In this document: positions 22,180-31,735 of the stretch, piece by piece | Position numbering within the stretch: position 1 is the stretch's first letter | Layout of the letters: the number at the start of each line of letters is the position of its first letter | Assembly (NCBI RefSeq): GCF_001421515.1 | Contig: NZ_LMKM01000003.1 | Coordinates: 99,604-149,855, forward strand | DNA length: 50,252 bases | Direction of reading: 5' to 3' | From: Pedobacter sp. Leaf216 | GTDB taxonomy: Bacteria > Bacteroidota > Bacteroidia > Sphingobacteriales > Sphingobacteriaceae | Position numbers and translations under genes: made by a program | Notes under the pieces: model-generated | What the model was told of the DNA's origin: nothing | Databases searched by the model: none | Seen by the model: only the letters and a program-made list of their open reading frames with translations

Positions 22180-25173
22180 ATGGTTAAAATTTATACAAGC
22201 GTTTGTTTCGCCTTGTTTTTATCTGTTTTTGGATTTCAATCTTTATATGCCAACAAGGCTTCGATTAAGGGTGTTGGCTTGAAATATGTTGTATTTCAGC
22301 AAGATACCATTAAATCTAAAAAAGATTCATCCGCCTATTCTGTTAAAACTGATACCATCGGTTTAATGATTAAGGCCTTACAGAAATTTAAAACGGTACG
22401 CGATACTATCAATATCCGTTCGGCAATTGCAGTTCCTAATTTATCGCTACAGCAAATTATCAAAGGTAATTTAGCCGGGGTTTACGTACAGGAACCAAAC
22501 GGAGAACCTGGTACGGAGCAGAGCATTATTGTTCAGGGTACATCAGGTTTATTGTTTAACAAGAAAGACATTTATGCACTCCAGCCCGCCATCTATTTAA
22601 ATGGTGTGCCTTTAGTTGCAGATAATCCTTTTGCTTTCGATGTGCAAAAATACGATTACAACAGAATCGGCACGGCAACAAACTTGCTATCCCAGGTAGA
22701 TATCAATAATATACAGTCGATTACCGTAATTAAAGATCCATTCGAGCTGGCCAAACTCGGTCCAAACGCCGCTAATGGTGCGATTTATATCACCACTAAA
22801 AATGCAAAAGCAGGCTTGAGGGACATTAGTTTAAACACTTATTTTGGCTATGTAACTGCACCAAAGGTAAATACGGTTAACGGAGTTTATGAAAATAACT
22901 TCAGAAGCCAGTTTTATCAAAAATATAACCCAAGCGGTAGCCCGGCATCTTACCTGCGCGATTCTACCAACGTGGCCTATTTTGGCCCATCCAACTGGAC
23001 CGATTTATATTATCAGAATACCCCCACCTTTTCGGCCGATTTAGGAATTACCGGTGGCACGGAAAGGGCGAATTTCAGGTTTTTTGGTTCCGGTACAAAA
23101 AATGCCGGAAACGCCGATGATACCGGTATCGATCGCTATAATTTATTTTTTGGGATCAATATGGCGCCATTTAAATGGCTTACCGTATCAAGTACAGTTA
23201 ATACGGCCCGTTTAGATCGTACCCGGAATAAAAGCTTGCGCGATCGTTTTGCCGAAACACGTTATATACCGGATTTAAGTAGTCCACTCTCTCCAAATGC
23301 CGATTCGTATGCTTCCTATTTAACGCAAAACGACAGGAACGTAGATAACAACCGTTCTACCGTATTAAATGGAAGTTTAACCCTAAGTGCTAAAATAAAT
23401 AAATTCGTGATCTCAAGCACTGGCCTGTTTAACTACAATGAGGGTGTTAGAGATTATTTTATCCCCTCTACACTGTTGGCAGGTATCAGTTATATCTCCA
23501 ACTATTTTGGTTATAGCCAAAGGGTATCCATCAACAACAGCATCAGCTATAAATATGATATCAATAAAAACCATGTTGTAGATTTTGAAATTGGCCAAAG
23601 TTTACAGGGCGATACTTATAAATATAACTACGCCAGGGCTTATAATGGTCCGAATGATTATGTAAAACTATCTTTTGTCGATGGAAATCCAACGAAATCC
23701 GGCTCTCCCAATCCAGACTACCTGAATGTACTAACCAACAATAATTTCTATGTATTTAGGTACATCGATAAGGAACGTAATAACTTAATGTCGTTTTATG
23801 GTACCGCTAAATATGCTTATAAAAATTTATTAACGTTAAGCGCATTGATTAGGAGGGATGGTGCTTCCAATGGTCAGCCAGATAGCCGCTGGGTAACTAC
23901 GCCGGCTTTCAGTGCCAACTGGAGTTTAAAAGAGCAATTTTTAAAAGACAGTAAAATAATAGATGCTCTTCATTTAAGCGCTTCCTGGGGGCGTACTTTA
24001 AGAATTTTTCAGGATGACCGTTTTGCCGCTGGTCCTCAGTACCGTTCAGAAAATGGATGGGAAGAAGAGCCAACCATCCCGGGTTATGGAGGTTTATTGG
24101 GCATTAACCGCCCATACAACAGTGGTTTTATTGGTTATAACATCAGCTTGCCTTTCGCAGATCGGACCAGTGTTACTTTAGATGCATCGTTTTTAAACAG
24201 CCGCCTCAATGCTGCGGTAACAGTATATAACCGTGAAGATAAAAACAGCGTAATCGGTTTGCCTGTGCCAGTTGAAACAGGTTATTCTACTGAATACAAA
24301 TCAGGTATGGATATCAACAATAAAGGTATTGAGCTTTTAATTAACGGATCGGTTTTACAACATAAAAATGGCTTGAACTGGAGTACAGGTTTGAACCTAA
24401 ATTACAACAAAAACAAATTATCGGCATTGCCAGATGGCTTAAATGAACTGATTTATCAAAATGATAACAAACTTGAAGTGGGTAAATCGGTTGGAAGCTA
24501 CTGGTTATACACCAATCAGGGTATTTACAATAGTGATGCTGAGGTGCCGGCAGGCAGAACGTTTAATGGCATTCCATTAAAAGCAGGCGATCCGAAATGG
24601 GTTGATTATAATAATGATAACCGGATAGACAGTAAGGATAAAATATTAACAGGAGACAGATTGCCAAAATTTGTTGGAGGATGGAACAATACCCTGGCTT
24701 ATAAAAACTTCGATTTAAACTTCAACTTTATTTTCGCTGCGGGCCAAAAAGCAATTAACCAATACGAAGCCACCCGATATGGTTTTGTAAACCGCGAGGC
24801 TGGTAACGATATCAACTCTGTAAAAGAGGTTTCTTCGTGGCAATCGTTCGATAATGAGAAAAATTATCCAATCTATAATCCATGGAGTCCGGTTGATGCT
24901 TACCGTACCGACCAGGATCTGTTTTTAGAAAGTGCTTCTTACATCAAATTAAGATCGGTTACACTGGGGTATGATTTCAGTAAAATGGGCCTCTTTAAAA
25001 AAGCAGGTGGAAAAATAAGGAGAGCATACTTATATGCTACGGCCTTAAACGTGTTAACACTTACTGATTTTTCAGGGGTTGATCCAGAACTGATCAATTA
25101 CAATGGAATATACGATGGCGCAAATATCACTATCCCACGCACGTTTGTTGTGGGCTTAAAACTGGATTTATAA
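22180..25173 (+). CDS. SusC/RagA-family TonB-dependent outer-membrane transporter (SusC1), no N-terminal carboxypeptidase-like domain
   Basis: This 997-residue protein has a signal peptide (MVKIYTSVCFALFLSVFGFQ...YA), a plug domain from about residue 75 to 200 (NLSLQQIIKGNLAGVYVQEP, then YLNGVPLVADNPF and SITVIKDPFELAKLGPNAAN) and a 22-strand barrel ending in FVVGLKLDL. SusC proteins import oligosaccharides or peptides across the outer membrane, with SusD as the lid. Unlike SusC2 (28566-31724), it lacks the usual CarboxypepD_reg-like domain; residues 25-75 are a short linker of unclear fold. The SusD1 gene follows after 9 bp. It is the first gene of an 11-gene run and lies downstream of two CAAACGTTTGCG sites. 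The substrate is not predictable from this protein alone. Confidence 0.93.
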   Translation: MVKIYTSVCFALFLSVFGFQSLYANKASIKGVGLKYVVFQQDTIKSKKDSSAYSVKTDTIGLMIKALQKFKTVRDTINIRSAIAVPNLSLQQIIKGNLAGVYVQEPNGEPGTEQSIIVQGTSGLLFNKKDIYALQPAIYLNGVPLVADNPFAFDVQKYDYNRIGTATNLLSQVDINNIQSITVIKDPFELAKLGPNAANGAIYITTKNAKAGLRDISLNTYFGYVTAPKVNTVNGVYENNFRSQFYQKYNPSGSPASYLRDSTNVAYFGPSNWTDLYYQNTPTFSADLGITGGTERANFRFFGSGTKNAGNADDTGIDRYNLFFGINMAPFKWLTVSSTVNTARLDRTRNKSLRDRFAETRYIPDLSSPLSPNADSYASYLTQNDRNVDNNRSTVLNGSLTLSAKINKFVISSTGLFNYNEGVRDYFIPSTLLAGISYISNYFGYSQRVSINNSISYKYDINKNHVVDFEIGQSLQGDTYKYNYARAYNGPNDYVKLSFVDGNPTKSGSPNPDYLNVLTNNNFYVFRYIDKERNNLMSFYGTAKYAYKNLLTLSALIRRDGASNGQPDSRWVTTPAFSANWSLKEQFLKDSKIIDALHLSASWGRTLRIFQDDRFAAGPQYRSENGWEEEPTIPGYGGLLGINRPYNSGFIGYNISLPFADRTSVTLDASFLNSRLNAAVTVYNREDKNSVIGLPVPVETGYSTEYKSGMDINNKGIELLINGSVLQHKNGLNWSTGLNLNYNKNKLSALPDGLNELIYQNDNKLEVGKSVGSYWLYTNQGIYNSDAEVPAGRTFNGIPLKAGDPKWVDYNNDNRIDSKDKILTGDRLPKFVGGWNNTLAYKNFDLNFNFIFAAGQKAINQYEATRYGFVNREAGNDINSVKEVSSWQSFDNEKNYPIYNPWSPVDAYRTDQDLFLESASYIKLRSVTLGYDFSKMGLFKKAGGKIRRAYLYATALNVLTLTDFSGVDPELINYNGIYDGANITIPRTFVVGLKLDL

Positions 25174-25182
25174 AATATTACC

Positions 25183-26790
25183 ATGATTAATATGAAATAT
25201 ACTAATTATAAAATGAGCAGCTACCGAATGGTTGCGCTTGCTTTATTACTAAGCCTGGTTGGTATCGGCAATTTTTCGTGCAAGAAAATTGAGGATGTTC
25301 AATCAACCAGGCTAGCTACCGAAGAAAGTAACTGGAAAACCCTGGAAGATGCAAGGGCAAACCTTCTTTCGGTATACGGGCTGATGCGCTCGGCTACCGT
25401 ATCAGATAATACCCACTGGTTAATGGGCGACTTACGCCAGGGCGACTTTCAAATTACCAACAGGGCCGATTTAAAATCAATCGTTATTGGCCAGTTAAAC
25501 GCACAATACCCTGTAATTAACAGAATAACCAACTGGCGCAGATTTTATGCTGTAATTAATGCGGCAAGCCTGTTTATTGAGCGTTCAAAACAAATTATCC
25601 CATTAGATTCGCGTTATACGCAGATAAACAACAATGTAGATGTTGCGCAAGCAAGAATATTAAGGGCATTTGCTTATTTCTACATGGTAAGGATTTGGGG
25701 TGATGTGCCTTTGTTAACATCTTCTCATGATGGAGATTTTGTAAAACTGCCAAGAACGGGTAAAGATAAGGTTTTACAGTTTGCTACTTCTGAGTTATTG
25801 GCTGCGGCACAGGTTGTACCTTTTAAATATGGCGGTGATGATCCTATACTTCCCGGCCTTTATTATGGGGCAGGTTGGTCTAGCTGGAATGGAAATATTT
25901 TTACCAGGTTATCAGCTTATATCATTTTAGGCCATATTGCGGCATGGCAGGGCAATTACCTGGATGCGGCCACTTATTCAAAATTTGTGCTCGATAATTA
26001 TACCAGATCAAACGGAAGCGGTTCTAATGGCATTGTTTATTTGGATATGGATGCGCTAACAGAGAATGTAAATTATTACAGTCCGTTCGCTTTTAAACGT
26101 GCAACAGTATTGGTGGGTTTCCCTTTCGAGGCCGGTAATGGTTTATCAACTGCTAATGGGCATATTGAACAGTTAACCCTGGCATCGCCATTTATACCGA
26201 AAGCACAGCCGGAAATGTTTGTACCTAAAGACAGTATCCTTAACATATTTACCGACCCAGCTGATTTAAGATTTAGCGTTAACCCGGTAAATGGTTTATA
26301 CCGCACTAATTACTTTTACAACTTCACTTCTGAGCAACCGATTTTTAACAAAATCAAGGTCATTTATACGGCTCAAACCTCGGGTAACTTAACCTTGTTC
26401 AGTTCTACCATGCTGTTTAGCCGCATAGAAGAGGTTACCCTGCTGAGGGCAGAAGCATGCGCAGCTTTAGGCCAGCGCGATGAAGCAATTTCAGCCTTAA
26501 ACAAGGCTTCTAATTTAAGAGGTACCGATCCTTACGATCCGGCATCGGGTAAGGATTTGGTAGATGCCATTTTTGAAGAACGCAGACGCGAACTAATGGG
26601 CGAGGGCTGGAGATGGTATGACATTGTACGTTTTAACCGCCTTAAAAATCCTACGGGTACATTTATCAAGCGAAACGGTACACCACTTACATTCAGGCAA
26701 TTTGAAAGTATGGGCGGTATTTACTGGCCAGTATCTCAAGATGTAATCAATGCAAATCCGTTGGTTACCCAAAATGCTTACTGGCAATAA
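25183..26790 (+). CDS. SusD/RagB-family surface lipoprotein (SusD1)
   Basis: This 535-residue lipoprotein has a signal ending in NFSC with lipid-bearing Cys33 followed by KK. The mature part shows the SusD TPR-type helices (WKTLEDARANLLSVYGLMRSA, ARILRAFAYFYMVRIWGDVP, where the RAFAYFY...WGDVPL block is the SusD signature) and ends with the usual RRRELMGEGWRWYDIVRF and YWPVSQDVINANP motifs. SusD caps the SusC barrel and binds the substrate on the cell surface. Start choices are ATG 25183 or 25192, since the extra residues precede the signal. It lies 9 bp after SusC1 and 14 bp before a FAS1 lipoprotein. Confidence 0.93.
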   Translation: MINMKYTNYKMSSYRMVALALLLSLVGIGNFSCKKIEDVQSTRLATEESNWKTLEDARANLLSVYGLMRSATVSDNTHWLMGDLRQGDFQITNRADLKSIVIGQLNAQYPVINRITNWRRFYAVINAASLFIERSKQIIPLDSRYTQINNNVDVAQARILRAFAYFYMVRIWGDVPLLTSSHDGDFVKLPRTGKDKVLQFATSELLAAAQVVPFKYGGDDPILPGLYYGAGWSSWNGNIFTRLSAYIILGHIAAWQGNYLDAATYSKFVLDNYTRSNGSGSNGIVYLDMDALTENVNYYSPFAFKRATVLVGFPFEAGNGLSTANGHIEQLTLASPFIPKAQPEMFVPKDSILNIFTDPADLRFSVNPVNGLYRTNYFYNFTSEQPIFNKIKVIYTAQTSGNLTLFSSTMLFSRIEEVTLLRAEACAALGQRDEAISALNKASNLRGTDPYDPASGKDLVDAIFEERRRELMGEGWRWYDIVRFNRLKNPTGTFIKRNGTPLTFRQFESMGGIYWPVSQDVINANPLVTQNAYWQ

Positions 26791-26804
26791 TCAATCAGAT
26801 AATC

Positions 26805-27479
26805 ATGAAAAAGAAATTATATAAGTGTAGCCTTTTAGTGCTACTAGCGGTTATAGGCATTTATTTAAGTGGGTGCAAAAAAAGCGACTCGCCATATTAC
26901 GATTACACCAATACGGTACAAACTTTTAAGGGAACGGCAATGGATTATTTAAAATCGAAGCCAAATACTTTCGATTCGCTGTTGGTGGTGCTAGATCGTT
27001 TCCCTTTTCTAAAGGATTCATTAACCAACCAGCAGGTTACCCTGTTTGCACCTGTAAATGAAAACTTTGCGGCTTCGGTTAAATATTTAAACCAATACAG
27101 AAAGGCCGAGGGGAGAGCACCTATTTATTTAAGAACCGGTGATCCTGAACAATTATTATATATGCTTACCAAGTATATTATACGAGGCAATAAAACGGCA
27201 GATACTTATGCAGCAACAGTGGATGGAATTTCGCTGAATGCTATTGGTTTCAATTATCCCATGCACATTAAAGCAGTAAAAGCGAATGCTTCGGGATTTG
27301 TTGGGGGTGGGGCTACCACGCTCGAGTACAGCGATATGTATGGTTCAACAATCCAAACCAATTGGGTTACCACAAATACCAATGCAATTAATATTAAAAC
27401 CAATAATGCAACCATTAACATTTTAACGCCCTTGCACAACTTCGGGTTTGATGAATTTACCTACAGATTAGACCAATAG
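26805..27479 (+). CDS. FAS1 (fasciclin) domain lipoprotein, first copy
   Basis: This 224-residue lipoprotein has lipobox LSGC (Cys24, then KKSD). Residues 40-220 form one fasciclin domain: TAMDYLKSKPNTFDSLLVVL, LTNQQVTLFAPVNENFAAS (the FAS1 H1 motif TLFAPxNxAF), LLYMLTKYIIRG and a closing INILTPLHNFGF (H2-like). FAS1 domains mediate protein-protein or protein-glycan adhesion. It follows SusD1 directly; a second FAS1 lipoprotein follows SusD2. The parallel placement suggests a fixed SusC-SusD-FAS1 surface unit. The role is inferred from family and position. Confidence 0.85.
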   Translation: MKKKLYKCSLLVLLAVIGIYLSGCKKSDSPYYDYTNTVQTFKGTAMDYLKSKPNTFDSLLVVLDRFPFLKDSLTNQQVTLFAPVNENFAASVKYLNQYRKAEGRAPIYLRTGDPEQLLYMLTKYIIRGNKTADTYAATVDGISLNAIGFNYPMHIKAVKANASGFVGGGATTLEYSDMYGSTIQTNWVTTNTNAINIKTNNATINILTPLHNFGFDEFTYRLDQ

Positions 27480-27483
27480 CCTT

Positions 27484-28530
27484 ATGAAGACGAAAACTAA
27501 AAATTACTTTCTTAGTGTAGCGCTCATGCTATCAGGTATGATGCTCTTATTGGCCGCATGTAAGAAAAATTTACCTGATAACAGATTATCCATTGCCAGT
27601 GATAGCCAATACACACAGTTTATATATCAGCCTACATTAGGCCGCAATACTTTATTTACGAACAATTTTACCTATGGCAACTCAAGTAGGCCACTAGATT
27701 TTAAAATTGTAAACATGCGCACCTTTGGCGGCGAGCCTGCGCCCGAACTTACCAGGTTGTACCCGGTAAAAGTTTGGAAAACAGCTTACGATGGTACTGA
27801 AAAGTCGCTGGCCGAAATTGAGGCAAAACGAGTGATCGAGAATCACGCGTTATTCGAAGTCCGCCCACACTCTGGTGAGTTTTTGATGTGGGCAGAGGCC
27901 AATTCCAATATGATTAAGGCGCAGCCAGATTCGGGTTATGTGTTCGATGTAGAAATGTCTAATACAGGAGGAAGAAAGTATTTTCAGAATTTTAGGTTAA
28001 GTCCACTGCGTGAGCGCCCTTACGAGCCATCGCCACTTGATCCGGTAACCGGGCAGGGAACATCTATTTCTGTTAGTCCTTCAGATTTGTTTATCACTGG
28101 TACCCGAACAAATCAATCTTTAACATCACGCGATGTACAGGTTGTGTTTAATAAACTGCCTAAAGGTTTACCTGGTTATTCGGGGCACAGCATCAGTTTT
28201 AAATTTATTGATACGCTTGCCCAGGTTATCGATCCAAATAAGTTTGCCTTAACCGATTGGGGCAATCTGGTACATGGTTTTAATATGGTAAAAGATGCCT
28301 CAAAAGTAAAATTCGATGTGGCTTATCCTGTTCCACTAACTGCATACCCTACTAAATTTACCACAAACGATGGTGGTGCAGCAAGGGTAGTTTTCAGGTT
28401 CGATAGGCAAGCATTTGGTGCTGTTTTACTTCACTGTTACCTGGCCTTAAATTTCAAAATCTATGAGGAGGGCGATTGGGAAATTATTTTCCAGTTTAAA
28501 ACTGACAAACCAAAATTTGATAATGACTGA
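27484..28530 (+). CDS. Lipoprotein of the DUF5007-like type, end of the first PUL module
   Basis: This 348-residue lipoprotein has lipobox LLAAC (Cys26, then KKNL). The mature sequence contains SSRPLDFKIVNMRTFGGEPA, PVKVWKTAYDGTEKSLAEIE, HSGEFLMWAEANS and WEIIFQFKTDKPKF. The order recalls DUF5007, a family of Bacteroidota lipoproteins found beside SusC/SusD genes, but the assignment is from memory and only moderately sure. It is probably a beta-sandwich surface protein that binds or presents substrate. It lies 4 bp after FAS1-1, and its stop overlaps the start region of SusC2 (TGATG). Confidence 0.72.
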   Translation: MKTKTKNYFLSVALMLSGMMLLLAACKKNLPDNRLSIASDSQYTQFIYQPTLGRNTLFTNNFTYGNSSRPLDFKIVNMRTFGGEPAPELTRLYPVKVWKTAYDGTEKSLAEIEAKRVIENHALFEVRPHSGEFLMWAEANSNMIKAQPDSGYVFDVEMSNTGGRKYFQNFRLSPLRERPYEPSPLDPVTGQGTSISVSPSDLFITGTRTNQSLTSRDVQVVFNKLPKGLPGYSGHSISFKFIDTLAQVIDPNKFALTDWGNLVHGFNMVKDASKVKFDVAYPVPLTAYPTKFTTNDGGAARVVFRFDRQAFGAVLLHCYLALNFKIYEEGDWEIIFQFKTDKPKFDND

Positions 28531-28565
28531 TGGAACTAACTAAATCAAAACATAACATATTTCCA

Positions 28566-31500
28566 ATGAAGTATTTTTACACGATAGTAATTTTATTGAT
28601 TTTTGGTTTGCATAATCTCGCCTTGGCCCAACAGCAAATTGCGGTTACGGGTACGGTTTACGATGGCGAATCGAAAAGGAAGGAAACTTTACCTGGCGTA
28701 AGTATTCTAAGCAGTGGCAAGGTTTTAGGCCAAACTGATGGAGATGGACGTTTTAGGGTAACGGTAGCATCAAATGCAGAAATTTCCTTTAAATATTTAA
28801 GCTACATTTCACAAACCATAAAGGTAAATAACAGAACCATAATTAATATTACCTTACAGGGCGATAATGCCACCCTTAAAGAGGTAACGGTTACGGCTGG
28901 TTACCAAACCAAAACCAGAACTTTAAGTACCGGATCTACCGTTACCATATCGGGTAAAGATATTCAGGGGCAGCCTGCAAGTGATGTAATGTCGCTTTTA
29001 CAAGGTAAAGTTGCCGGCCTAAATATCCAGAACAGTACAGGGGCACCTGGTTTCAGGGGTTCTATAACTTTACGTGGTATTTCTAACATTAATATATCAG
29101 GTTCAGGAAGTTCGAGTTTTTTAACGCCAACATCACCGTTATTTGTAATAGATGGGGTTCCTGTTGATGACAATACCAATTATTCGTACGGTTTCCAGCA
29201 GGCAGGGCCTGGTGTATCACCAATCTCGCAAATTCCACCAGAAGATATTGAAGACCTTACGGTACTAAAAGATGCGGCTGCAACAGCATTATACGGATCG
29301 AGAGGTGCTTATGGAGTAATTTTGGTTACTACTAAACGTGGTAATTCCAAAGTACCGGTGGTTCGTTATAATGGTGCCTCATTTTTTTCGATGGTGCCTC
29401 AATTGCGTAGCGTTATTGGTGGAAAGGGAGAAAGGCAGCTGCGGATCTGGCAGATTTTGCAAAACGACACTACATATAACCATGCTGTAGACCTGATAAA
29501 TTCTTCACCGATTTTGTCTGACAGTTTGAATGCTTACTATAACAATTCTACCGACTGGCAATCTTATTTTTACCGCAATACCTTTAACCAAACACACAAT
29601 GTGAGTATTTCTGGTGGTGATGTAGCTTTTAACTATAAGGTTGGTGTGGGTGCTTATGATGAAACAGGGATTCAGGAAAATACAGGCTATTCCAGGTATA
29701 ACCTGAATATGAACATGCAGTATAACCCCACTCCTAAATTTAAATTGGTTGGGCAGCTGCAAAATTCCATACAAAAACAACAAACGGGTAGTGGCAATGG
29801 ATTGCTAAACAGTGGCTTGGCTACTACAGGTTCGGCATCCAGTTTATTGCCTTCGCCTTCATTATTTTCATCACAAAGTGGTGTGTTGGCTCAGCTCCAA
29901 ACCGATAATGACAATAAATCGTTACAGACTTTTGCAACCATCAATGCAGAGTATGAAGTTTTTAAGAATTTCAGGATTTCTACATTTTTAAACTATACCA
30001 ATAGCACAGGTACTAAAGATAATTTTTCGCCGGCGGCATTAAATGGCAACCAATCGAAATATTACACTTATAACGATCGTGCAACCAAATTATATAACCG
30101 TAACCAGTTTTCATATGTGTACAGTTTAAAAGATGCTGCCGGTGAAGATGCCCATAATTTTAACTTGTTTGCCTTTACCGAAATTAACTCGAGCTTTTTT
30201 AAGGCTGATGCCATTTTAAACGAAAGAGGGGTTAACGATCAGTTAAGAGGGCCTTTAACCAATATGACCGATTACCTGACCTCGTTAGGTGGAACTATAG
30301 ATTATACTGATGTGAGAAGCGTTGCTTTTGCAGGTGCGTTTTCTTATAACTACAGACAAAAATACGTACTCGACCTTAATTACCGTTTGGATGCCAATTC
30401 GGCCAATGGCGAAAATGCAAAGTACATTGCCAATCCATCAATCGCTTTAAAATGGAACTTTAACAAAGAAAAGTTTATGGAAAACATTAAATGGATTGAT
30501 TATGCAGATATCCGTTTAAGTTATGGCTCAAACATTCAGCCCGTAGGCGGTATTTTTGATGGTTATGGTAAATATGTGGGTTGGAACCGCTATAACAATG
30601 CAAATTCTGTAATATTAGACCTTAACAGATTGCCAAATTTAGATTTACAGCCTACAAAAGCCACTACTTACAATGCGGGTGTTGATTTTAGTTTGTTTCA
30701 AAACCGTTTTTCTTTTGTTTTTGATACTTATTATAAGCAAAACGACAATATTTTTAAATACAAGGATATTTCGAGTACAAATTCATTTAGTAGCATTGCT
30801 TCCAATGAAATCAGTAACGTAAATTATGGTTGGGAGTTTCAAACAACTGCCCGTCCGCTAAGTCCTAACAGCCCTTTTAAATGGACAATCTCAGCAAATT
30901 TAGCCATCAACAGAGAAATTTTGGCACAATTGCCTGATGGTTTAAGAGATTACATTTATTATGATAAAGACTTACAACAAGATACTTATTACCGCCTGGG
31001 TATTAATTCGTTATCCAATTACCTGTACAATACAAAGGGGGTATATTCTACCAATTCACAGGTTCCTGTTGATCCGAATACCGGTTTGCCTTACCGCGTG
31101 GGTGGTAACGGCCGCCTGAATTATTTTAAAGCAGGAGATCCGATTTTTACCGATCTGGATGGTAATTATGTGCTTAATGGTAATGATAGGGTTATTGCAG
31201 GTAATTCACAGCCGCAAATTACCGGAGGTTTCACGTCATACCTGCAATGGAAAAACTGGAGTTTGGAGGTCAATACTTCCTTTACGCTGATCCGCGATAT
31301 TATTAATAATCCATTGGGCAAACAGTTACAGAACTATACTGATTTTAATAAATTCGGCAGTTTAGTGCCGTTAGAACAGCTAAACTATTGGAGCACCGCT
31401 GGTGATAATGCCACTTATGCCAATCCGCTCGATTTTGTACGCGCACGTATTATCGATCCTTTTAGGTTAAATCAAACAGCATTTCAGGAAGATGGCTCTT

Positions 31501-31724
31501 ATTTTAAGTTAAACTCGGTTAAAGTGTATTACATTTTTGATAAAAAATTCACCACCAAGTTCGGAATGAACAGGGTAAGTATTAATGCTACAGCAGCAAA
31601 TCTTGGCTTTATTACCCGCTACACAGGTCCTAACCCCGAAAATGTAACCAGTTTGGGTAGAGATGATTCAGGGGGTTATCCTTCTCCACGCCAGTTTACA
31701 TTAGGTTTAAACATTGAGTTTTAA
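28566..31724 (+). CDS. SusC/RagA-family TonB-dependent transporter (SusC2), with carboxypeptidase-like domain
   Basis: The signal peptide MKYFYTIVILLIFGLHNLAL (start 28566) is followed by a CarboxypepD_reg-like Ig domain (about residues 25-95: VTGTVYDGESKRKETLPGVS...GDGRFRVTV), the TonB-proximal LKEVTVTAGYQ, the plug (DVMSLLQGKVAGLNI, LFVIDGVPVDDN, AAATALYGSRGAYGVILVTT) and the barrel, ending FTLGLNIEF. An upstream ATG at 28530 would add 12 residues before the signal and is less likely. SusC2 is the standard long form, in contrast to SusC1. It is followed after 11 bp by SusD2, so this is a second complete SusC/D pair in one transcript. Confidence 0.94.
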   Translation: MKYFYTIVILLIFGLHNLALAQQQIAVTGTVYDGESKRKETLPGVSILSSGKVLGQTDGDGRFRVTVASNAEISFKYLSYISQTIKVNNRTIINITLQGDNATLKEVTVTAGYQTKTRTLSTGSTVTISGKDIQGQPASDVMSLLQGKVAGLNIQNSTGAPGFRGSITLRGISNINISGSGSSSFLTPTSPLFVIDGVPVDDNTNYSYGFQQAGPGVSPISQIPPEDIEDLTVLKDAAATALYGSRGAYGVILVTTKRGNSKVPVVRYNGASFFSMVPQLRSVIGGKGERQLRIWQILQNDTTYNHAVDLINSSPILSDSLNAYYNNSTDWQSYFYRNTFNQTHNVSISGGDVAFNYKVGVGAYDETGIQENTGYSRYNLNMNMQYNPTPKFKLVGQLQNSIQKQQTGSGNGLLNSGLATTGSASSLLPSPSLFSSQSGVLAQLQTDNDNKSLQTFATINAEYEVFKNFRISTFLNYTNSTGTKDNFSPAALNGNQSKYYTYNDRATKLYNRNQFSYVYSLKDAAGEDAHNFNLFAFTEINSSFFKADAILNERGVNDQLRGPLTNMTDYLTSLGGTIDYTDVRSVAFAGAFSYNYRQKYVLDLNYRLDANSANGENAKYIANPSIALKWNFNKEKFMENIKWIDYADIRLSYGSNIQPVGGIFDGYGKYVGWNRYNNANSVILDLNRLPNLDLQPTKATTYNAGVDFSLFQNRFSFVFDTYYKQNDNIFKYKDISSTNSFSSIASNEISNVNYGWEFQTTARPLSPNSPFKWTISANLAINREILAQLPDGLRDYIYYDKDLQQDTYYRLGINSLSNYLYNTKGVYSTNSQVPVDPNTGLPYRVGGNGRLNYFKAGDPIFTDLDGNYVLNGNDRVIAGNSQPQITGGFTSYLQWKNWSLEVNTSFTLIRDIINNPLGKQLQNYTDFNKFGSLVPLEQLNYWSTAGDNATYANPLDFVRARIIDPFRLNQTAFQEDGSYFKLNSVKVYYIFDKKFTTKFGMNRVSINATAANLGFITRYTGPNPENVTSLGRDDSGGYPSPRQFTLGLNIEF

Positions 31725-31735
31725 AAATTAAACAG

